From a bacterium (GTDB lineage: Bacteria > Eremiobacterota > Eremiobacteria > Baltobacterales > Baltobacteraceae), in assembly GCA_021784715.1 (NCBI GenBank), contig JAJYHP010000094.1, positions 1 through 13,553 on the forward strand: DNA of 13,553 nt, given 5' to 3'. Under the pieces are notes generated by a model, which saw nothing but the letters and a program-made list of their open reading frames with translations, made no database searches and was not told where the DNA came from. The translations under genes were made by a program, and so were the position numbers. This document shows, in pieces, positions 5,890 to 12,718 of this stretch (positions are counted from its first letter, which is position 1; every line of letters begins with the position of its first letter).

Positions 5890-6837
5890 ATGCCGATCAA
5901 TCGACCTGCTGCCTTTACGCTCGATGCCCGCTCGCTCTCCGCCGCGACGAAGACCGATCTGATCCTCGAGAGCTTCGACAAGCTTCAGCTTGGCAATATT
6001 CTCGAAATTCGCGAAGAGGGCGACCCGCGAGCGCTCCGTAACGAACTCACGCAGTTGCGTCCGGGACGCTTTTCGTGGGATGCGCGCAACCTCGGTGGAA
6101 ATCGCTGGACGTTGCGGCTCGAGCGAATCGACGAGCACGCCGACGGTGAAGCCTTTCTCCAGCACGTCTCGCAATTTAGCGATGCGAAAGCATCGACGGT
6201 GAAAGAACTCGCAGGCCAGTTAAGCGAGCGGTCTTTTAAATCGGGCGATACGATCTTCGATGAAGGCGAACTCTGGCCGTATCTTGGTATCGTCAAGAGC
6301 GGGAAAGTAATCTATACGTTGCTCTCCCCCGACGGCAAAACGCACACCATCGGCGAGCGTCTCACGCACGATACGCTCAATGAAAGCGGAACTTTCGACG
6401 GCGGCGGCGCGACCACGCGCGCCGAAGCGCTCACAGATGCGACGATCGTCACGATCCCGAGCGAAGCGGTCATTCACGCATGCCGTAACGATGCCGAGCT
6501 CGCACTCGGATTTCTGATCGGTTCGTCGCAAGCACGCCGTCGTTCGATCGACACGATCGCCGATCTCGCATTCGCGCACGTCCTGCAACGCGTATCGAAA
6601 TTTCTGCTCGGTTACGCGCGCACCTCGGTCGGCATGACGCGCGGGCTGCCGGGAGTCGAGAATCTCTCGCAAGCGCAGATCGCGGCAGCAGCAGGAACCG
6701 TCCGCGATATGGCGGCGCGCGCGCTACTCCGTTTGAAAAACGCGCACGCGGTCGAATTGGACCGCGGGCGCGTTAAAGCGATCGACCGAGCGCGCCTCGA
6801 AGCGTTCGCGCAGAACGTTCAAGCCCCGCCGGTCTAG
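5890..6837 (+). CDS. DUF2249-like domain fused to Crp/FNR-type transcription regulator
   Basis: A 315-residue protein of three parts. Residues about 8-80 match the DUF2249 pattern I know (LDARSL, FDKLQLGNILEI, GDPRALRNEL, PGRFSWD, W.LRLERI), a small TusA-like fold often found beside hemerythrin or nitrogen-oxide proteins. Residues about 100-215 are a cyclic-nucleotide-binding-type beta-roll (SFKSGDTIFDEGE at 115-127, GIVKSGKVIYTLLSPDGKTHTI at 133-154 in part). Residues about 220-305 hold the dimer helix and a Crp-type winged helix (LSQAQIAAAAGTVRDMAARAL, 259 onward). The canonical cAMP pocket signature is degenerate, and only one cysteine (Cys198) is present, so neither cAMP nor an FNR-type Fe-S cluster is indicated. 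The ATG at 5890 lacks a visible Shine-Dalgarno site. It is probably a DNA-binding regulator of its own gene and the divergent thiolase operon; the signal is unknown. Confidence 0.85.
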   Translation: MPINRPAAFTLDARSLSAATKTDLILESFDKLQLGNILEIREEGDPRALRNELTQLRPGRFSWDARNLGGNRWTLRLERIDEHADGEAFLQHVSQFSDAKASTVKELAGQLSERSFKSGDTIFDEGELWPYLGIVKSGKVIYTLLSPDGKTHTIGERLTHDTLNESGTFDGGGATTRAEALTDATIVTIPSEAVIHACRNDAELALGFLIGSSQARRRSIDTIADLAFAHVLQRVSKFLLGYARTSVGMTRGLPGVENLSQAQIAAAAGTVRDMAARALLRLKNAHAVELDRGRVKAIDRARLEAFAQNVQAPPV

Positions 6838-6896
6838 CGTCGTCCACATCTAGCGAAACCACGCGAACGAGACGTACGTGCGCCTCGCCCCCATCG
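6838..6896. other. Convergent gap, no clear terminator
   Basis: 59 nt between the convergent regulator and membrane-protein genes. It contains the palindrome ACGTACGT but no stable stem followed by a T-run on either strand. Nothing more is supported. Confidence 0.3.
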
Positions 6897-7418
6897 CTAA
6901 CGTGGAGCGTTTTGCGCCATCGTGACGTTGGCCGTCGCTTGTTTGTTCGCATTTGCGGCAGCAACTGCTCCCCAGACCATCGAAAGCGGCCAAATCAGAA
7001 AGAGCCCGATACCCAGCGTAAGCGGGCCGATAACCAGCGCCGCTACAATCATCACCACCGCACCGAGCACGGTTGAATAGAACATCCCCAGCGGCCCGAA
7101 AAAGAACGTCAGCACTAACGCCGTCACGACGCTCTTCGGAGGCGAAAGCACGACAACTGCGGGCGCACTCTGCTGCACCTGCTGAGTAATGTAGATATTT
7201 TGCGTCGGCGGTGCGGCCTGGAACGATGCCTGTGGCTGTGGCTGCGGCTGCGGCTGCGGCTGCGGGTCGGCGCCCATCGTCGGGGATGTGGAGGGAGCAT
7301 CCGTCGACGTCGCGTCGAGCGTGTGAACCGGCTGCGGCGCCCCCACTCCTTGCTGTGGCGCGTCTGTAAATCGCTGGATTTGCTGGCCAGGTTGCTCGTT
7401 GCTGCGATCTTCACTCAT
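6897..7418 (-). CDS. Small membrane protein with Pro-Gln repeat N-terminus
   Basis: A 173-residue protein of unknown function. Residues 1-92 are polar, rich in Gln, Pro, Ser and Thr and probably disordered, including six consecutive Pro-Gln pairs (52-63). Residues about 94-155 are hydrophobic: PPKSVVTALVLTFFFGPLGMFY (in part) starts a helical hairpin, followed by a long second hydrophobic stretch ending LIWPLSMVWGA (141-151); the tail 156-173 is polar. The FFFGPLGMFY and LIWPLSMVW patterns recall TM2-like small membrane proteins that often carry a disordered N-terminal extension. ATG 7418-7416 is preceded by AGAGGG at good spacing. It is the last gene of the minus-strand block, 93 nt after the coiled-coil gene; the intervening AT-rich sequence may hold its own promoter. 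Confidence 0.8.
   Translation of the reverse strand: MSEDRSNEQPGQQIQRFTDAPQQGVGAPQPVHTLDATSTDAPSTSPTMGADPQPQPQPQPQPQASFQAAPPTQNIYITQQVQQSAPAVVVLSPPKSVVTALVLTFFFGPLGMFYSTVLGAVVMIVAALVIGPLTLGIGLFLIWPLSMVWGAVAAANANKQATANVTMAQNAPR
7230..7265 (-). repeat. Six-copy hexanucleotide tandem repeat encoding (Pro-Gln)6
   Basis: Six consecutive CTGYGG units on the plus strand (two CTGTGG at 7230-7241, then four CTGCGG at 7242-7265), read on the minus strand as CCR-CAG encoding Pro-Gln. The unit is six bases, so copy-number changes would lengthen or shorten the linker without shifting frame. Confidence 0.95.
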
Positions 7419-7511
7419 CTTCGACCCTCTTTCAGTTTGGCTTCGTTGATAAATTAGGCGAACAATACATATCTCGCTACGACGAACCTATTCTCGAACG
7501 TTGTTAAAAGA

Positions 7512-8072
7512 TCATACCTCGACCGCTTCGGCTTCCTCGGGCGCCTGTGCATCGAAAGCAAGGCGCTTGTTTTTTGCCGCCGCATCGGCGAGCGGATCGC
7601 TCCCGGCAACCGACGTGACGCCGGGCTGGGGAAGGCGCCCGGCAAGCGCGTCGCGCCCCTTGCGCACCGAGGCGAGCGCGCCCCCGAGACGCCCTTCGAG
7701 CTCTGCAAGCATCTGCTCGGCGTAGTGATCTGCACCTTCTCGCACTTTTTTTGCGCGCTCCTGCGCATCGCGCAAGACGGCCTCGGCGGTCGCGCGCGCG
7801 CGGCGCACGATCTCGTGCTCGTCGAGTAGCTCGTCGTGTTTCGCCGCCGCCTCCGCGAGCATTGCTTCGGCGCGCTCTTGGGCATCGCGCACGAAGAGGT
7901 CTCCATCGCGAGCGATGACCTTGGCCCGGCCGATCTCATTGGGCAACGAATCACGGATCTTATCGACAAATTCGTCGATCCGCTCGGCCGAGAGAATGCG
8001 GTAGCCGGCCGGCAACCATAGGCCTTCATGAACGTAGGCGTGGAGCTTCTCGAGAACGCGTTCAACCGACAT
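7512..8072 (-). CDS. Coiled-coil protein of the coaD-linked DivIVA-like / V-ATPase-subunit-H-like family
   Basis: A 186-residue, mostly helical protein. After an N-terminal part, residues about 45-145 form an Ala/Glu/Arg-rich coiled coil containing two exact RDAQERA heptads (62-68 and 101-107), 39 residues apart, plus DEHEIVRRARATAEAVL (84-100) and REGADHYAEQMLAELE (111-126). This combination (HEI..RA, GADxYA..xLxxLE, then xxGR..L) is what I recall of the small protein that follows coaD in many clostridia, annotated variously as ATPase-like or cell-division-initiation (DivIVA-like). A C-terminal linker (147-186) is variable and acidic. Its ATG (8072-8070) lies two bases after the coaD stop with a strong GGAGGG site inside the coaD end, so translation is coupled. 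The molecular function is unknown; a membrane- or division-associated scaffold is a guess. Confidence 0.85.
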   Translation of the reverse strand: MSVERVLEKLHAYVHEGLWLPAGYRILSAERIDEFVDKIRDSLPNEIGRAKVIARDGDLFVRDAQERAEAMLAEAAAKHDELLDEHEIVRRARATAEAVLRDAQERAKKVREGADHYAEQMLAELEGRLGGALASVRKGRDALAGRLPQPGVTSVAGSDPLADAAAKNKRLAFDAQAPEEAEAVEV

Positions 8073-8074
8073 TA

Positions 8075-8575
8075 TTACCCTCCGTTTCGATGCGAACGTT
8101 CGCTGCGTTTGGTGGACATCATCCGTAGCACGGGCTCGGGGACCAAGCCGCTTACATCCCCCCCGAGAAAGAACACTTCCTTGACGATACTCGAACTGAC
8201 GAACGAAAAACGTTGATCGGACATAAGAAAGAGCGTGTCGACGTCGGAGAGCGTTCGATTCATCAATGCCGTCGCCATCTCGCTCTCAAAATCCGAGACG
8301 ACGCGCAACCCTTTCACGATGACGTCGACCTTCTCGGCACGCACGTAATCGGCGAGCAACCCGCGAAAATGGCAGACGCGGACATTTTCCAAATGCGCTA
8401 CCGATTCGCGAAGCATACGTTCGCGCTCGTCGAGCGTGAACATCGGATGACGCTTTTGCGGATTGACGACGACGGCGACGAGCAACTCGGCAAACGCGTG
8501 CGAAGCCCGTTCGATGACGTCGAGATGTCCGTTGGTCGGCGGATCGAACGAGCCTGGATAGATTGCGCGGGTCAC
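8075..8575 (-). CDS. coaD: Phosphopantetheine adenylyltransferase
   Basis: A 166-residue enzyme that transfers AMP from ATP to 4'-phosphopantetheine, making dephospho-CoA, the penultimate step of CoA synthesis in the cytosol. The N-terminal nucleotidyltransferase motif is YPGSFDPPTNGHLD (6-19) with Thr14 and His17. Substrate residues are in NPQKRHPMF (38-46, Lys41) and VKGLRVVSDFESE (87-99); the usual Arg of the RGLR motif is Lys88 here, a conservative change. FSFVSSSIVKEV (123-134) is the second ATP-contact motif. Length is normal (about 160). It starts at GTG 8575-8573, 12 nt after the rsmD stop, with no strong ribosome site. Position after rsmD follows the widespread rsmD-coaD pairing. Confidence 0.97.
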   Translation of the reverse strand: MTRAIYPGSFDPPTNGHLDVIERASHAFAELLVAVVVNPQKRHPMFTLDERERMLRESVAHLENVRVCHFRGLLADYVRAEKVDVIVKGLRVVSDFESEMATALMNRTLSDVDTLFLMSDQRFSFVSSSIVKEVFFLGGDVSGLVPEPVLRMMSTKRSERSHRNGG

Positions 8576-8587
8576 GCGAGGCCGAGC

Positions 8588-9139
8588 CTAGCCGTTGTCG
8601 GGTTCGAAAAACGCGAGAGCGACATCGCCGTAGACTTCTTCTCGCACCCCGCGATACCCCGGTATCGTCGGCAAAATTCGCTTCGCGCTGTGCTCGTAGA
8701 TCACCAGTGCGTCGGGCGCGAGGAGCCCGCGTTCGACGAGCAATCGGAAAGCCTGCAGAGGGACGGGATCTGCATACGGCGGATCCATGTAGACGATATC
8801 GAAGAGCCCAGCGACCCGATAGAGCGCGCGCTCGACCGGAGCGGCAACGAGCGCATACCCTGGTTCGCGCAGCCCGAAGTTCTCGGCGGCCGCTTCGATG
8901 GCCAGCGCGGTCTCACGGTGTCCCTCGACGCTCACGACGCGACCGGCTCCGCGCGAGGCTGCCTCGAAGCCGATCGCCCCCGTTCCGGCAAAGAGATCGA
9001 GAAAAGCAGCCTCCGCGATACGCGGGGCAAGAATCGAAAAGAGCGACTCCTTGACGCGCCCGGGAGTCGGGCGAACGTTGGGACCCTTGGGGGATTTCAG
9101 TTTGCGGCTGTTGAGGGCGCCGCCGGTTATTTTCGGCAT
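8588..9139 (-). CDS. rsmD: 16S rRNA (guanine966-N2)-methyltransferase
   Basis: A 183-residue class-I SAM-dependent methyltransferase. It methylates N2 of G966 (E. coli numbering) of 16S rRNA, acting on the small subunit. The N-terminal ITGGALNSRKLKSP (4-17) and RPTPGRVKESLFSIL (23-37) are typical of RsmD. SAM motif I is FLDLFAGTGAIGFEAASRGA (46-65) and the catalytic NPPY-type motif appears as DPPY (119-122). Length matches the family (about 180-200). ATG 9139-9137 is used; only a weak AGAG lies upstream. It sits 52 nt after the HAD gene and 12 nt before coaD, the usual rsmD-coaD arrangement. Confidence 0.96.
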   Translation of the reverse strand: MPKITGGALNSRKLKSPKGPNVRPTPGRVKESLFSILAPRIAEAAFLDLFAGTGAIGFEAASRGAGRVVSVEGHRETALAIEAAAENFGLREPGYALVAAPVERALYRVAGLFDIVYMDPPYADPVPLQAFRLLVERGLLAPDALVIYEHSAKRILPTIPGYRGVREEVYGDVALAFFEPDNG

Positions 9140-9191
9140 CGAGTTCTCTTACGGATGGGGGTGCGGAGAGGTTCCACTTCGCGAACGATCA

Positions 9192-9890
9192 TCATACCGC
9201 CGGCTGCGCGAGAAGCGGAAGCAACTCGTCGAGCGAGAGAATCGTCGCGGTCGGGGGTGGGATATCGGCAGGGTAGGGCTTGCTTCCTCCGTCGAACCAG
9301 ATGCCGGCGAAACCCGCCTTGAGCGCACCCGCGATATCCATGTACGGGTCGTCGCCGACATAGGCGATGCGCTCCGGTTCGAGCCCCATCGTCGTCGCGA
9401 GGAGCTCGAAGGCCGCCGGGTCGGGCTTGCTCGATCCGATCTGTTCGCTGGTAAGAACGGGATAATAAAAGCCGATCTGCGCTGCTTTTCGCTCCTGGAG
9501 CGGGCTCGGGCCATTCGAGAGCGCGGCAACACGGAGATTTGCCTCCGCGAGCGCAGGAAGCACCCGTCCGGCGGCGGGCATCGGCAAGACCATGCGCGGG
9601 ACGAGATCGAGCGCTCGCTGTCGAAACCAGGGCACCCACGCCTCACCGCCACTCCCGCCGCAACGCTCGACGAAACGCCGCAGCATGGTGTCGAGATCGA
9701 CGCCCTCGTTGCGATAGCGGAAGAGTTCTTCGTCCGCGACGATTCCTGCGCGATCGAGCGAGAGGCGCATCGGCGCGCCGCTCGCATCGATACGAACGAT
9801 CAGGTCGAGAAGGGCAACGCGCTCGAGACGATTATCGACCAACAAGGTATGGTCGAGGTCGAACGCCACGCCGTCAAAGCGAAGCTGCAT
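9192..9890 (-). CDS. HAD-superfamily hydrolase (subfamily IA, phosphatase-like)
   Basis: A 232-residue HAD hydrolase with all four motifs: I, FDLDHTLL (10-17; nucleophile Asp11, Asp13); II, ALSNG (123-127; Ser125); III, SKPDP (154-158; Lys155); IV, VGDDPYMDIAGA (178-189; Asp180 and Asp185). A helical cap lies between about 18 and 105, giving the IA layout. Such enzymes dephosphorylate small phosphate esters (phosphoglycolate, nucleotides, sugar phosphates); the substrate cannot be deduced. The frame is open back to 10058, but starting at ATG 9890-9888 puts motif I at residue 11, as usual, and avoids translating the 12-bp hairpin at 9949-9977 and the end of the M16 gene, so the shorter form is chosen. 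The ribosome site is weak. Confidence 0.9.
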   Translation of the reverse strand: MQLRFDGVAFDLDHTLLVDNRLERVALLDLIVRIDASGAPMRLSLDRAGIVADEELFRYRNEGVDLDTMLRRFVERCGGSGGEAWVPWFRQRALDLVPRMVLPMPAAGRVLPALAEANLRVAALSNGPSPLQERKAAQIGFYYPVLTSEQIGSSKPDPAAFELLATTMGLEPERIAYVGDDPYMDIAGALKAGFAGIWFDGGSKPYPADIPPPTATILSLDELLPLLAQPAV

Positions 9891-9948
9891 GTCGAGGCTC
9901 GTTCGCCGCACGCAGGTCGGCACCTCGACAGGAGAGTTCCCACGGAAA

Positions 9949-9977
9949 GGCCCCCGCGTCGTACTGACGCGGGGGCC
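9949..9977 (-). terminator. GC-rich 12-bp hairpin after the M16 peptidase gene
   Basis: GGCCCCCGCGTC (9949-9960) and GACGCGGGGGCC (9966-9977) form a perfect 12-bp stem with a 5-nt loop, 26 nt beyond the M16 stop. Read on the minus strand it is followed by only TTT before CCG, so termination by the classic mechanism may be partial. An mRNA 3'-end stabiliser or attenuator is an alternative role. Confidence 0.65.
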
Positions 9978-10003
9978 CGCAGTGACAGAGTCGGCGAGCG
10001 CGC

Positions 10004-12664
10004 TTAGCGCGGGCCCGGTCCGGTCACCACGCGGACGAAGTCCTTCGGGCGCACCCACTTCGCGACCGCCGCCTGCACCTGTGCGGGCGTTGTCGCCAAT
10101 TCTTGGCGCGCTTCGATGATGTTTTCGTCGAGCGGTAAGCCTTCTTGCGCGTAGCCGAGCAAGAGGTTGGCGACACCCCCGTAGGATTGTTGCCGTACCG
10201 GAATGAGCCCTAGCAAGAGTGCCTTTGCACGCAGCAATCGATGTGCGCCGAGCGGATGTTGCTGGAGTTGTTCGATATCGGTAACGATCTGCTGCTGTGC
10301 CGGAACGATATTCTGCGGGTTCGACCCGTAGCTAATCGTGAAGACCGAACGATGCTTCTCGATGTTGAATTGCGATCCGACGTAGTAGACCCACCCGTGG
10401 ATCTCGCGCAGATCGTGGTAGAGCATCGAGCTGTAGAACCCACCGGTCAACACGGTGTTGGCGAGTTGAAGCGCTGCATAATCCGGGTTCGAGCGACCGA
10501 AGGCCATCGTTTGCGCCAAGGTCGTCGAGGATTGCACGCGACCGTTCGCCGGAACGACGGCCGAGGCCGCGGGGTTATTCGGCTGGGCAGCGAGATCGGT
10601 ATTCGGTTTCGGACCGATCGCTTTCCAGGCCCCGAAGTAACGCTCGACGAGGATCTTCGCGCGCAGCGGCGTGATATCGCCGACGATCGCGATGGTCGTG
10701 AGGTCGGGGCGATAGGCCGCTGCGTAGTAGCTGCGAAGATCGGCGAGCGTGAGTGCGCGGATCGACGCGGGCGTCGCATGGCGCTGCGTCGGATCGCCGG
10801 CCGGGTAGAGAAGTTTCTGCAGTTGCTCCTGAGCGAGCGTGTCGGGAGCATTTTCGGCTCCGAGAATCGCTCCGAGCGCCTGTTGCCGAACGACGGGGAA
10901 TATCGCCGCCGGAAGCGCCGGATGCAACTCTTCGTCGGCAAGCAGTTGCATGCCGCGAGCGAGGTGATCCGAGAGGACGTCCAGCGAGAAATTCGTTCCG
11001 ACGTTGACGTTGGCTGCGATCTTATCGAGTTGCGCTTGGTAGGCGAGACGGTCGTAGGTCGTGCTGCCGTATCCCATGAGGGTCGCGAGCACGCCTCCGA
11101 CTCCCGACTCCCCCTTCGGCTCTTGAAGGACCGGATTATTATCGATCGAGCCGCGCAGGACGACCGTCTTGCTGAGGCTGCTCGGGACGACGATGACGTG
11201 AAGGCCGTTTGCAAGCGTGAAGCTCGTCGGGTGTACCGTCTGCGGCGGAACCTTCAAGTGTGCGAGAATGTCGTTCGCCCACGACGGAAGCGCTTCGTGC
11301 TTCGTCGGCGGAATGGAATTATTTTCTTTGGCGAGCGCGCCGGTGCCCATCGAGATTTTGCCGGAATTGCTCGGGACGGCGTAGGCGAGGATCGAGGTTT
11401 TGTAGACCAAGTAGCGGCGTAAAACCCGATTGACTTCCGCCGTCGTGACTTTTTTGTAGGCGGCGATCATTTGGTTGGGCGAACGCAGCCCCTGCACCGC
11501 AAGCGCCGTCGACCATGCGAAGGCGAGGTTCGCGATGTTGTTGTATTGGAACGAGGCCTGCGCTACTTCGCGACGAATCGACGCGCGTACCAATGCGGCG
11601 GGCACGCCGTTCTTTTTATATCCTTCGATTACCGACTTCATCTCCGCAGCAATCGTCTGCGGCTTCGTGGTCGGGGCGACGGCGGCGAAGAGAAAGCCGC
11701 CCGAGAGTTTCGGATGGTTGTCGCTCTGGAAGCCGGTAAAGAGCGCCTTTCCGTCGGCGACAAGCGCGTACAACGCGCCGCGTTGCGAATTGAGGACATC
11801 GCTTGCGATAACCGAAGCGGCGTACTCTTTGCTGTCGTATCCCGGGAAGCGAAATGCCTGGGCGACGAGCGTATACGGCTGATCGCTGGTCTCGGAGATG
11901 ACCTGTGCCTTCATCGGTTTCGGCGCCACCTTTGGGCGCGCCGGCAATTTTGCCGCCGGAATCGAACCGAACAGCTTCTTCACCATCGCGATCGTCGAAT
12001 GCGGGTCGACATCGCCGACGATGACGAAGACGGCGTTATTGGGGTGATACCACGTGTTGTAAAAATCGATCAGTTGCTTGTGATTGATCTGCGTCGAGAA
12101 CGTCTTGATGGTTCCCAAGGTGTTGTTACCATAAGGGGTACCGACGTAGACGGCTTTTTGAATCTTCATCAGCATCCGCGAAATAGCGTTGCTGTTATCT
12201 TGGGTGACTTCTTGTTCGATCGCTCCGCGCTCTTGGTTCCACTCATTTTGGGCCATGAGCAACCCCTGGGCGCGCGAGGCTTCGAGGCGCAGCGCGACGT
12301 CGAGATATTGCGACGGGACAGTGAAAAAATATTGCGTCATTTCAGCTTGCGTATCGGCGTCGAAATCGCCGCCGGTGAGGCCGATGATTTCGGTAAGCTG
12401 ATTTGCCGAAATCGTTTTGCTGCCGCGGAACATCATATGTTCGGTCGCATGCGCGAGGCCGTCGAGCGGCTCTTCATTCGAGCCGACTTTGTAATTCATC
12501 ATCGTCGTTACGACGGGCGCGAGCGTATCGCGCACGACCACGACTTGAAGACCGTTAGAAAGCGTCGTACGCGTGACGTTTGAATCGGCGCGCGCCTGGC
12601 CCACGAGGGCGAACCCAAGGGCGAGCGCCGCCGCGAACGCGACGAGCGGGCGAGTGAATCGCAC
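10004..12664 (-). CDS. Exported M16-family zinc metallopeptidase (double-length, PqqL/insulinase-like)
   Basis: An 886-residue secreted protease with two M16 halves. Residues 1-26 form a signal peptide (RFTR, hydrophobic core, cleavage near ARA-DS). The N-terminal half holds the inverted zinc motif HATEH (72-76) with the distal ligand Glu152 exactly 76 residues later, in ERGAIEQE. The second half (about 478-870) repeats the fold but replaces HxxEH by a GVGG-type segment (521-524). It keeps the C-terminal Arg753/Tyr760 pair in LREIHGWVYY that completes the active site. So one catalytic and one structural half clamp and degrade peptides outside the cytoplasm. Start is GTG 12664-12662 with GGAG ten bases upstream and TATAAT upstream of that. 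It lies between recG and the rsmD-coaD block, an insertion relative to the common order. Confidence 0.95.
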   Translation of the reverse strand: MRFTRPLVAFAAALALGFALVGQARADSNVTRTTLSNGLQVVVVRDTLAPVVTTMMNYKVGSNEEPLDGLAHATEHMMFRGSKTISANQLTEIIGLTGGDFDADTQAEMTQYFFTVPSQYLDVALRLEASRAQGLLMAQNEWNQERGAIEQEVTQDNSNAISRMLMKIQKAVYVGTPYGNNTLGTIKTFSTQINHKQLIDFYNTWYHPNNAVFVIVGDVDPHSTIAMVKKLFGSIPAAKLPARPKVAPKPMKAQVISETSDQPYTLVAQAFRFPGYDSKEYAASVIASDVLNSQRGALYALVADGKALFTGFQSDNHPKLSGGFLFAAVAPTTKPQTIAAEMKSVIEGYKKNGVPAALVRASIRREVAQASFQYNNIANLAFAWSTALAVQGLRSPNQMIAAYKKVTTAEVNRVLRRYLVYKTSILAYAVPSNSGKISMGTGALAKENNSIPPTKHEALPSWANDILAHLKVPPQTVHPTSFTLANGLHVIVVPSSLSKTVVLRGSIDNNPVLQEPKGESGVGGVLATLMGYGSTTYDRLAYQAQLDKIAANVNVGTNFSLDVLSDHLARGMQLLADEELHPALPAAIFPVVRQQALGAILGAENAPDTLAQEQLQKLLYPAGDPTQRHATPASIRALTLADLRSYYAAAYRPDLTTIAIVGDITPLRAKILVERYFGAWKAIGPKPNTDLAAQPNNPAASAVVPANGRVQSSTTLAQTMAFGRSNPDYAALQLANTVLTGGFYSSMLYHDLREIHGWVYYVGSQFNIEKHRSVFTISYGSNPQNIVPAQQQIVTDIEQLQQHPLGAHRLLRAKALLLGLIPVRQQSYGGVANLLLGYAQEGLPLDENIIEARQELATTPAQVQAAVAKWVRPKDFVRVVTGPGPR

Positions 12665-12682
12665 GATAGGAGGACTCCTTCA

Positions 12683-12688
12683 ATTATA
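12683..12688 (-). promoter_or_regulatory. -10 box candidate for the M16 peptidase gene
   Basis: A perfect TATAAT on the minus strand in the 54-nt gap after recG, ending 18 bases before the GTG start. No good -35 hexamer is found at 16-18 bp. If used, transcription would begin near 12676, inside the GGAG ribosome site, giving a very short leader. Confidence 0.4.
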
Positions 12689-12718
12689 GAGAGCGATGCG
12701 CCTAAGTTTACTGCTTCC

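Noticed and set aside
5817..5981. 55-residue N-terminal extension of the thiolase
   Set aside because: It overlaps the start of the divergent regulator gene, has no thiolase-like sequence, and the ATG at 5816 has a G-rich ribosome site right before the conserved thiolase N-terminus.
7419..7511. Promoter for the Pro-Gln membrane protein in the AT-rich gap
   Set aside because: Several AT-rich hexamers exist, but none pairs with a -35 at acceptable spacing, so no specific site is called.
8213..10007. Two plus-strand frames of 369 codons opposite coaD, rsmD and the HAD gene
   Set aside because: They cross several well-supported minus-strand genes, show no family motifs and are rich in Arg, so they are shadows.
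9891..10058. 56-residue N-terminal extension of the HAD hydrolase
   Set aside because: It would run through the 12-bp hairpin and overlap the M16 gene end; HAD motif I normally lies within the first 15 residues, as it does from the start at 9890.
10241..12583. Plus-strand frames of 370-393 codons opposite the M16 peptidase
   Set aside because: The minus-strand frame has signal peptide, zinc ligands and full-length M16 structure; the plus frames have none.
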